Origin: Halichoerus grypus
Taxonomy: Eukaryota > Chordata > Mammalia > Carnivora > Phocidae
Reading direction: 5' to 3'
Assembly (NCBI RefSeq): GCF_964656455.1
Contig: NC_135712.1
Span: 96,262,294-96,326,293 of the forward strand
Length of the DNA: 64,000 nucleotides
The first letter of the stretch is position 1; each line of letters begins with the position of its first letter. Shown in pieces: positions 56,635 to 64,000 of the stretch. The notes beneath the pieces were generated by a model, which saw only the letters and a program-made list of their open reading frames with translations, did no database searches and had not been told where the DNA came from. The position numbers and the translations under genes were made by a program.

Positions 56635-56865
56635 TGTGCCATTGTCTTCTATTATTTTACATATACCAACTTAGTAGATGCTTGTAATAATGCTCTAAGA
56701 TAAGAGGTCTTGTTATCTTCCTTTTTACAGAGGAGGAAACTAAACCACAGAAAGGCTAAGTAACTTTATTATAGACACAGCAAAAGCTGTTGAGCTGGGA
56801 TTTGACTGCCAAAAACCCGTATTAAGAGTTCATACTCAACTACTGTGCAGGACTGTGTCTCACAT
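56635..56865 (+). repeat. MIR SINE
   Basis: 'tctttatgtgccattgtctt', 'cttcctttttacagaggagg', 'aaactaaaccacagaaaggc' and 'gttgagctgggatttgactg' follow the MIR consensus. Confidence 0.78.
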
Positions 56866-57354
56866 TTTGACCCTTGTGCACTGCCTATATTTTCTTAAGT
56901 TATCTATACCATAAATTTATAACTCAAGATATTTTAATTATTTCCTAATGTGGTCATTTATTTCAGTTCAAAATTTAATACTTAGGTTGTTTTCTGATTG
57001 CCATTGGAAGAAAACAAATTCAACAAACATTTATTGGATGATTACTCTGTTTTAAACTCAGTGATTAAAAAAAATAAATAAACTCAATGATGAATGTTGA
57101 TGATAAAAAAAATACAAAAAGGAAAAAAAAAAAACAAAGAAGCAGCAGTTTTATGCCCCTGTAGCTTTCTAGTCTAAAAGTGGGAATCTGGCAAATGAAC
57201 AAATGTTGGTTTACAGTTGCAGGTGCTAAAACAGAATTATTGTAGATGGAGTACGGAGGGAGAAATTAAGCAAGACCTCCTTCACTAAAGTAGTGGCAAT
57301 GAGGATAAAGAGATGACTGATATGAGAGATTTTAATGACATAAAGTATATAGTA

Positions 57355-57530
57355 AAAATAGCAACTGACATTTATTGAATATTTTTAATGTACCAGTTAC
57401 TGTCATAAGTGTCTCACATGATTGTTATTACTTAATTCTGATTGTAAAAACTGTTAGCAGGCTACATTAACTTTATAGATAAGGAACTTAGTGGCAGAGA
57501 GGCTACATATGTTACCAATGGAATATGACA
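57355..57530 (+). repeat. MIR SINE
   Basis: 'acatttattgaatattttta', 'atgtaccagttactgtcata' and 'tagataaggaacttagtggc' follow the MIR consensus, with a diverged 3' part. Confidence 0.65.
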
Positions 57531-57534
57531 GAAA

Positions 57535-57735
57535 TGACGTTATGTGACTTAAGATAAATGGCAACTTCTGCTTCTGTCTTCTTGGAGTGTTGCATCGAAA
57601 CTGCCAGAGAAGGAAGTCAGGTTAATCTCTGGAGCATGAGAGGTCATGTGGACCCAAACCAAGGTACCTCAGCCAGGAGCCAGCACCAACCGGCAGACAT
57701 TGAGGGAAGCCATGTTGAATCCAGTCAGCCAACTC
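57535..57735 (+). mobile_element. MLT-type LTR fragment
   Basis: 'cttcttggagtgttgcatcg', 'ctctggagcatgagaggtca', 'cagccaggagccagcaccaa' and 'cggcagacattgagggaagc' recall the middle of an ERVL-MaLR LTR. The 60-codon frame 57,558-57,740 lies wholly in it and is not a gene. Confidence 0.5.
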
Positions 57736-58545
57736 TCTAATGGGTAAATGTTTAACAGCCAGCTCTCGGGAAATAAGAAAGCCTTATTTGTAGCATTTGG
57801 CACATTCTGTGTAAAGACACCATGGGAAAATTTATCTCATTTAGTACCCATAACGTTTGGTACCTGCCAGATAAACATTGGTGTTTCCTTTTCATAAGTG
57901 AAGTAGCAGGCATAGAATGTATATGTAATTTTCTTATTTGGGTATGTAAATGGGGAAAAGGGAATTCAGACTTTATTGTGACCCCTCATCCCATATTCTC
58001 ACCATTCTAACATGCTACCTACTAATCAATCCTTTTAAACATTTTAACCAGACATAGAAATGTAAGTTTAAAACAAAAATTTTATTTTGACTAAGAACTT
58101 ATTTGCATTTTAACTACTAACATGAGGTGTCCTCTATGTTTTTGTTCACGTGAAGTGTTGTGAGATCGGTCCATAGGAGCTACTGACAAAATTTTTTTAT
58201 TACTTTATTTATTATTAATGAGAAGAGGTATACTACACAATTCACAATTGGTTACAGTCTGTAGGAGTTTACCAGGCAATTGCATCTATCAGCTATCCAT
58301 TTTAGAAAGCTCTACAAATTGATAATGACTGCCATAGGCATTTTTCAGAAGTAGAGAATAGAGCTCAGCTGATAGTGATATCTAATAGGACTATTCCTCA
58401 ATAAAGAAGATGGAATATGGTGATTTTCCTCTACTGGTGCTGCTGTTGTGATTAAATCCCTCTGGCAACATGAGAGGTCTGTTTGGATAGCCTTAACTAC
58501 TCTTATAGTATGAACTTCTCTCCCTAATGAAGATGAGGAGCTTTT
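57736..58545. other. Unassigned DNA
   Basis: No gene or repeat recognised; the minus frame at 58,345-58,554 has no motif. Confidence 0.5.
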
Positions 58546-58765
58546 AAAAACCATAAGAGACTCTTAATTATAGGAAACAGAGGTTGCTAGAGGGAGGGTG
58601 GGTGGGGGGATGGGGTAATTGGGCGATGGGCATTAAGGAGGGCATTTGATGTAATGAGCACTGGATGTTATATGCAACTGATGAATCACTAAATTCTGCC
58701 CCTGAAACTAGTAATATACTATATGGTAACTAAATTGAATTTATATAAAATTTTTTAAAAAAGAA
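58546..58765 (+). mobile_element. Carnivore L1 3' UTR fragment
   Basis: 'ccataagagactcttaatta', the G-rich run 'gggagggtgggtggggggat', 'gggcattaaggagggcattt', 'gcaactgatgaatcactaaa' and 'ctaaattgaatttatataaa' are the 3' UTR of an L1 subfamily related to, but older than, the two young copies. Severely 5'-truncated. Confidence 0.8.
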
Positions 58766-58880
58766 AACAAAACCTCAACACCCCAAAAAGAAATAACCCA
58801 ATTAAAAATTGGGTAGAAGACATGAATAGACATTTTTCCAAAGAATACATACAGTTGTTCAACAGATACATGAAAAAAAA
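58766..58880 (+). mobile_element. L1 ORF2 internal fragment ending in an A-tract
   Basis: 'taacccaattaaaaattggg' and 'gaagacatgaatagacattt' correspond to the ORF2p region [19 protein letters not shown] (residues 430-448 of the C-terminal frame of the intact L1). It ends in 'acatgaaaaaaaaa' without any 3' UTR and directly follows a 3' UTR fragment, so the order is the reverse of a normal L1. Confidence 0.75.
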
Positions 58881-59675
58881 ATTAATAAAAATAATGTAAA
58901 AAATATATAGTACCAATGCAAACTTAATAAATGCACTTGCTTTTCACATCAAATTAACTATATTAATTAGCTAATAACTACAGGTGTTCATGTAGGACCT
59001 GAGAAACCATTTGATAAGAATGTGGTAGAAAAAAACACTAGCACAGGGGGTGGTTGTGTTAAATTGCCTCTCATATCTTTTCCAATCTTTGGAAATATCC
59101 AGGGATATTCTTTACTTCTTTGATTCAGTGATATGACATGGAGTTTGTATATTGTGACTTGGAAAAATTATTCCTAATGGTATTTTTGGTCTCTGGAGTT
59201 TGAGTTCATAGGCTAGAAGCTTGGTGTGAAAGGTAAAAAACAATTCAAAGCTGTCTGCACTTTAGAGGAAGAAAGAGCTAACTGTGCAGGCAGTGTTGAC
59301 AGTGGTGGGGGCTCTGTCAGAAAAGAAGTGACACTTCAGCAAGATCTCTGGTAGACTTACATAGAAAGGGAGGTTTATGGAGGGGAAGGATCAGCTTTGG
59401 CAAGAGCATGTGGAAGGACATTGAAGAATGAAAAAACATGTTGTACTGAGGAATTTCTAGAACACAGTGGAGACGAGTATGTGTCATGGATGATGAGAGT
59501 TAAGGGGGCAGCTAGGGGAGGGACTTCTGGGACAGATCTTTCCTTTTGTGGATGAAACTAGAAGTCATATATATGGCAAAACTCTTGTAGGGACCTTGAA
59601 ATTTTGAAGAAAAAGTAGCATTCTCAACTATTAAAATACAGGTTATTTTTTTTCTTATGTAAGAAAGACAAACCA
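58881..59675. other. Unassigned DNA
   Basis: AT-rich at first, then a purine-rich stretch (59,240-59,560) that may be a very old repeat. No gene. Confidence 0.45.
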
Positions 59676-59692
59676 AAGTTGGAGCTCTTTAA

Positions 59693-59868
59693 AGATTTTA
59701 TTTGACAGAGAGAGACAGCGAGAGCAGGAACACAAGCAGGGGGAGTGGGAGAGGGAGAACAGGCTTCCCGCTGAGCAGGGAGCCCTATGTGGGACTCGAT
59801 CCCAGGGCCCTGGGATCATGACCTGAGCCTAAGGCAGACGCTTAATGGCTGAGCCACCCAGGCACCCC
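59693..59868 (-). mobile_element. Carnivore tRNA-derived SINE with minimal tail
   Basis: Inverted 'agattttatttgacagagag' shows almost no A-tail. Then 'ggaacacaagcagggggagt', 'gggactcgatcccagggccc' body and 'tggctgagccacccaggcac' head. Perfect 17-bp TSD aagttggagctctttaa at 59,676-59,692 and 59,869-59,885. Confidence 0.96.
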
Positions 59869-60044
59869 AAGTTGGAGCTCTTTAATTAAAAATAAAGTAC
59901 TATGAACTTTGATGAGTTCACTCTATAATTTCCACAACCTTGTACAAAATTATATTTACTGTATTTGTATTAGTAAAATTACTATGAGAAATGCTAAGAA
60001 GTAAATTGTGGTTAGACAGTAAGATAATCAAAGTGCAGAGAGCT

Positions 60045-60198
60045 GGGGCACCTGGGTGGCTCAGTTGGTTAAGCATCTGCCTTCCGTTCAGGTTATGATC
60101 CCAGGCTCTCTGCTCAGTGGGGAATCTGCTTTTCCCTCCCCCTGCTCCTTCTCTGTCTCTCTCTTAAATAAATAAATAAATAAATAAAATCTTAAAAA
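60045..60198 (+). mobile_element. Carnivore tRNA-derived SINE with internal deletion
   Basis: Head ggggcacctgggtggctcag, then 'ttcaggttatgatcccaggc' joined straight to 'tctctgctcagtggggaatc', so the B-box region is missing. Tail of AAAT repeats. Perfect 15-bp TSD aaagtgcagagagct at 60,030-60,044 and 60,199-60,213. Confidence 0.95.
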
Positions 60199-60374
60199 AA
60201 AGTGCAGAGAGCTGGTCTTTCTGAATACAATGTCATGCAGGGATGCTTAGAGGTTTGTTACTCAAAATTTAATAAAACATACATATGCATTCTGTATATT
60301 ATTTATTACATGTTATCTAAATAGTATTGTGTATATAATACAGTATATAATAAATAAAAAATAAAATTAGCAGA

Positions 60375-60889
60375 AAAATTTCCAAAGAAGATATACCAAT
60401 AGTCTAAAAGCACATGAAAAGATTCTCATCAGTAGTCATTAAAGAAATGCAAGTCAAAACCATAGTGAGATACCATTTTATTCCTACTAGAATGGTTATA
60501 GTTTAAAAAATGGAAAATATAAGTGTTGGTGAGGAAGTAGAGAAATTGGAACCCTCAAACATTGCTAATGGGAATGTAAAATGGTTAAGTAGCTGTGGAA
60601 AATAGTTTGGTGCTTCCTCACAAAGTTAAACATAGAACAGAGTTAGCAAATGATGCTGGAATTCCACTTCTGGTTATATATCCAAAAGAAGTGAAAACAA
60701 GTACTCAAACAAGTGCATGTGTATGAATATCCATAGTGGTACTATTAACAGCAGTCAAAAAGTAGAAACAGCCTAATGTCCCTCAAAAGATGTATAAATA
60801 CACTGTGGTATATACATACAATAGAAAATTATTCAGCCATAAAGGGAATATTATTCACCCATAAGAAATAATAAAATTCTGATACATGC
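60375..60889 (+). repeat. Ancient L1 ORF2 3' part, segment 1
   Basis: 'aaatttccaaagaagatata', 'agcacatgaaaagattctca', 'gtgagataccattttattcc', 'aagtgttggtgaggaagtag' and 'aaaattattcagccataaag' run in ORF2 order, heavily decayed. It stops at 'gatacatgct' and resumes at 61,610. Confidence 0.75.
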
Positions 60890-61603
60890 TATTATATAAT
60901 AAGAAATATTTAGTCTTTGTTTCCTGTTCCTCACCTAGAGCTAAAATGCTTGAAATTTCCTGAGTGATAGGAGTGTTTTTATTCATAATGAATCCCTTTT
61001 AATCACACATGAGTTTATGCTAATGAGGTGACTTAAGGTGGGGTCCGTAGATAGCTTCAGAATGGGGCTGGTCACCAAAAGATCAAGTGATTAGAGACTG
61101 AGAACTTTCAGCTCCACCCATCTACCTATAGGGGGGATGTGAGGCTGGAGATTGACCTGTAGAAAAAACTTGTCAATAATGAGATTTGGAGAGCCTGTGA
61201 GTGGGTGAGCAGGTTAAATAGGACATAGAAACTCTGTCCCACTACCCCCCTCTCATTTTGCTTTATGCATCTCTCTCATTTGGCTGTTTCTGTGTTATAT
61301 CCTTTGTAATAAAATGTTAAACTTACATAAAGTGGTTCCTGTGTTCTGTAAGCTGTGTTAGCAAATTATTCCACCTAAGGAGGGGTTCATAGGAACCCTG
61401 ATTTATATCTGGTCAGTCACAAGTATGGGTGGCCCAGGATTTGCAACTGGTATCTAAAGTGGGGCAGTTTTGTGTGACTCAGTTCTTAACTTGTGGGGTC
61501 TGATGCTAAATTCATGTAGATAGCCTCAGAAGTTAATTGAATTGTTGGATACACTGTTGATGTCAGAAAACTGAATTGGTTATTGGTATTGGAAAAACCC
61601 CAC
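60890..61603 (+). mobile_element. LTR-like insertion in the old L1, family not named
   Basis: Contains 'tgtttcctgttcctcaccta', 'gtttatgctaatgaggtgac', a poly(A)-signal-like 'tttgtaataaaatgttaaac' near 61,300 and 'ctgtgttctgtaagctgtgt', then ends near 'ggaaaaaccccacaca'. I recall this text as a widespread mammalian LTR-class repeat but cannot name it. The motif acatgc occurs at both edges (60,884-60,889 and 61,604-61,609), a possible 6-bp TSD. No retroviral gene is present. Confidence 0.5.
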
Positions 61604-61609
61604 ACATGC

Positions 61610-61837
61610 CACAACATGGATGAACCTCCAAAACATTCAGTGATAGAAACCAGACACAAAAGCTTGAATATTGTATGAGTCTATTTATGTCCAGAATAGA
61701 TAAGTCTGTAGAAACAGAACACTGATTGGTGGTTGAGAAAGGGTTAGGGAGCAGGGGGAATGAGAGAAACTGCTTAATGGGTAAGGGATTTCACTGTGTG
61801 ATGATGGAAATATTTTGGAACTTGGTAGAAGTGGTGG
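61610..61837 (+). repeat. Ancient L1 3' end, segment 2
   Basis: 'cacaacatggatgaacctcc', 'gaaaccagacacaaaagctt', 'tattgtatgagtctatttat' and 'gattggtggttgagaaaggg' continue the L1 from 60,889 and lead to the younger insertion. The copy resumes at 63,885. Confidence 0.75.
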
Positions 61838-61841
61838 CTGC

Positions 61842-62739
61842 CTAGAGGACCCCTTTCAATATTTCTTGTAGGGCTGGTTTCATGTTTGCAAATTCTTTTA
61901 GTTTTTGTTTGTCCTGGAAGCTTTTTATCTCTCCTTCTATTTTCAATGACAGCCTAGCTGGATATAGTATTCTTGGCTGCATATTTTTCTTGTTTAGTGC
62001 TCTGAATATATCATGCCAGTCCTTTCTGGCCTGCCAGGTCTCTGTGGATAGGTCTGTTGCCAATCTAATGTTTCTACCATTGTAGGTTATAGACCTCTTG
62101 TCCCAAGCTGCTTTCAGGATTTTCTCTTTGTCTCTGAGACTCATAAGTTTTACTACTAGATGTTGGGGTGTTGACCTATTTTTGTTGATTTTGAGGGGGG
62201 GTTCTCTGTACCTCCTGGATTATGATGCCTGTTTCCTTCCCCAAATTAGGGAAGTTCTCTGCTATAATTTGCTCCAATATACCTTCTGCCTCCTCTCTCT
62301 TTCTTCTTCTTCTGGGATCCCAATTATTCTAATATTGTTGCATCTTAATGGTATCACTTATCTCTCGAATTCTGCCCTCGTGATCCAGTAGTTGTTTATC
62401 TCTCTTTTTTTCAGCTTCTTTATTTTCCATCATTTGGTATTCTATATCACTAATTCTCTCTTCTGCCTCATTTATCCTAGCAGTTAGAGCCTCCATTTTT
62501 GATTGCACCTCATTAATAGCCTTTTTGATTTCAACTTGGTTAAATTTTATTTCTTTTATTTATCCAGAAAGAGTTTCTCTAGTATCTTCCATGCTTTTTT
62601 CAAGCCCAGCTAGTATCTTTATAATCATCATTCTGAACTCTAGTTCCAACATCTTACTAATGTCTGTATTGATTAGGTCTCTGGCAGTCAGTACTCCTTC
62701 TTGTTCTTTTTTTTGTGGTGAGTTTTTCCGTCTTGTCAT
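61842..62739 (-). pseudogene. L1 ORF1, decayed copy
   Basis: The family start MTRRK is visible at 62,739 (minus strand) and the family end EILKGVL at 61,842. Codon 60, glutamate in the intact copy at 33,022-33,918, is a TAA stop (62,560-62,562). Further small indels near 62,140-62,350 shift frame; only the last ~100 codons (61,842-62,144) remain open, covering the end of the RRM and the C-terminal domain. No functional ORF1p is possible. Confidence 0.9.
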
Positions 62740-62882
62740 TTTGTCCAGAGGAGGATAGAGGAATGAGAGAACAAAATGCTAACAGTGTAACAACAACCCC
62801 AGAAAAATATACACTAAAATCAGAAGAGACCTGAAACCAGGGGAAAAGAAAGGGAAAGAAAGAAAAAAGAAAAAAAAAAAAA

Positions 62883-63390
62883 GAATATGATCAAAAATTA
62901 TCAGGTGGTGAATAGATCAGGGACACACACTAGATTTGGGGCATATTTTGGTCTGTTAGAAGAAACTGCCTCCCAAAATTTATAGAAAGAAAAACATATA
63001 TGTACAAAAATAAGGGTAAATATGATGAAGGGATGGAATATGTCTGTAAAGATGAAAATTATAAAAGATTTTATAAAAGGAGTTGATAAGAAGTTGGTTG
63101 AAAAAAGAAAGAAGAGAAATTAAAAAAAAAAAGGGAGAGAATGTGATCAGGCAAGAGACTAGAACAAAGCCATACACTAGAGATTTAGGGTATATTTTGG
63201 TCTGTTAGAAGAAATGGTATCCCAAAATTTTAAAGAGAGAACAATTTATATATATACCAAAAATAAGGTTAACTACAATGAAGGGATAGAATATGATTCT
63301 AAAAATGAAAAATAAAAAAGATTTTTAAAAAAGGGATTGATAAGGTGTTGGTTGAAAAAGGGAAAAAGAAAAATTCAAAAAAAAATAGAA
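62883..63390 (-). repeat. Tandem 5' UTR units in the second young L1
   Basis: Units starting gaatatgatca (62,883) and gaatgtgatca (63,139) match the two units at 34,139-34,675, here with a period of about 256 bases. The GC-rich outer 5' UTR is mostly absent, the copy stopping at 63,605. Confidence 0.82.
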
Positions 63391-63884
63391 AAAGAAAAAA
63401 AAATTTAAAAAATTAACTTTGAAAGAGTAAAGAATTAGGGGGAAAAAAGCCATGAATTTTATGTGCTGTATTCCCCTAGTGCTGGAGTTCTGCCGTTCTC
63501 ATTGATCGGTAAACTTGGTCTTGACTGGCTGTTCTTACTGATCTTCTGGGGGAGGGGCCTGTTGCAGTGGTTCTCAAATGTCTTTGCCTGAGGCAGAATT
63601 GCCCCACAAAAAAAAAAAAAAAAAAGTAGGAAGGGAAAAATGAAGGGAGGGAAATCAGGGGGAGACGAACCATGAGAGACTATGGACTCTGAGAAACAAA
63701 CTGAGGGTTCTAGAGGGGAGGGGGTGGAGGGATGGGTTAGCCTGGTGATGGGTATTAAAGAGGGCATGTATTGAATGGAACACTGGATGTTATACGCAAA
63801 CAATGAATCATGGAACACTGCATCAAAAACTAATGATGTAATGTATGGTGATTAACATAACCTAATAAAATAAAATAAAAAGTG

Positions 63885-63990
63885 GTTGCACAACATTGTG
63901 ACTGCATTAAAATACCACTGAATTGTTCACTTTAAAATAGTTTTTAGCTTAAATGCATTCAGTGTCATTAATTATCTTTTAAAAAATGAT
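63885..63990 (+). repeat. Ancient L1 3' terminus, segment 3
   Basis: 'agtggttgcacaacattgtg', 'aataccactgaattgttcac' and 'tttaaaatagtttttagctt' are the terminal text of an old L1 3' UTR and continue from 61,837, confirming that the young L1 was inserted inside it. Confidence 0.75.
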
Positions 63991-64000
63991 GGTGGTTGTA

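Larger units (their letters stand above)
61838..63884. mobile_element. L1: Young L1 with inverted 5' part (twin-priming structure)
   Basis: The left part (61,838-63,605) is minus-strand sequence from the end of ORF1 into the 5' UTR. After a pure A19 tract (63,608-63,626), the right part (63,627-63,878) is plus-strand 3' UTR from just after the internal A-tract to the poly(A) signal (aataaa, 63,864-63,869) and tail. All of ORF2 is missing. Flanks aagtggtgg and aagtggttg are an imperfect target duplication. This head-to-head arrangement is the standard product of twin priming. Confidence 0.88.

Noticed and set aside
57558..57740. 60-codon plus frame with mixed composition
   Set aside because: Coincides with an MLT-type LTR fragment.
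7280..60198. tRNA genes suggested by A- and B-box-like motifs in the SINEs
   Set aside because: The motifs belong to tRNA-derived SINEs with CT-rich bodies, A-rich tails and target-site duplications; no cloverleaf with an acceptor stem is present.
63459..63818. 119-codon minus frame
   Set aside because: Spans the junction of the inverted L1 and runs through noncoding L1 3' UTR and 5' UTR sequence.
1..64000. CRISPR array, operon, phage or other prokaryotic system
   Set aside because: Repeats are dispersed mammalian retroelements; there is no regular spacer array, no dense coding, and the composition is mammalian.

Overview
This window is AT-rich, repeat-dense mammalian nuclear DNA, and I recognise no host protein-coding exon, no functional RNA gene and no prokaryotic feature. 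The species group follows from the SINEs. At least 22 tRNA-derived carnivore SINEs (plus one short fragment) carry the head ggggcgcctgggtggctcag, a B-box-like ggatcgagccc, a CT-rich stretch and an A-rich tail. This is the non-canid form of the carnivore CAN-SINE, so I infer an arctoid carnivore (bear, seal or mustelid type) rather than dog or cat. Many copies keep exact 10-18 bp target-site duplications (TSDs).

Layout. 1-5.9 kb is mostly unassigned, with an L2 inside a split MIR and an unexplained 105-codon open frame. 5.9-9.3 kb is old L1 DNA on the plus strand carrying a younger 5'-truncated L1 and two SINEs. 9.5-15 kb is old antisense L1 split by SINEs and by about 1 kb of unassigned DNA. 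15-25 kb has an MLT1 LTR, an ORF1-like L1/HAL1 relic, a MIR and scattered SINEs. 25-28.4 kb has a MER5-like DNA transposon, a MIR and an unexplained GC-rich island.

28,472-35,792 is the centrepiece: a full-length L1 on the minus strand with a perfect 15-bp TSD. It has a CpG-rich 5' UTR with a YY1 motif at its very start, two tandem ~270-bp 5' UTR units, an intact ORF1 of 298 codons, an ORF2 with all endonuclease residues, and a complete 3' UTR. ORF2 is broken three times: a frame break in the linker after the endonuclease, a SINE insertion in the reverse transcriptase region, and a deletion/filler scar marked by a perfect inverted repeat just before the FADD half. ORF1 protein could in principle still be made; the element cannot make full ORF2p. 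It sits in an older LTR-like repeat.

36-53 kb is old L1 3' ends on the minus strand, MIRs, a MER5A, SINEs and an MLT1 LTR, separated by unassigned DNA. 56-60 kb has SINEs, MIRs, an MLT-like LTR piece and L1 fragments in an unusual order. 60.4-64.0 kb is a layered stack: an ancient plus-strand L1 is interrupted first by an LTR-like element and then by a younger L1 of the same subfamily as the central one. That younger copy has an inverted 5' part, the signature of twin priming.

The window has no operon or pathway logic; what can be read is an order of insertions. The most notable structural points are the tandem 5' UTR units shared by the two young L1s, the inverted L1 whose junction sits on an internal A-tract, the hairpin scar in the L1 RT, and a few islands (4.6-4.9, 10.8-11.8 and 27.4-27.7 kb) that no repeat I know explains. 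Family names for old repeats come from recall of consensus sequence, not from a database search.
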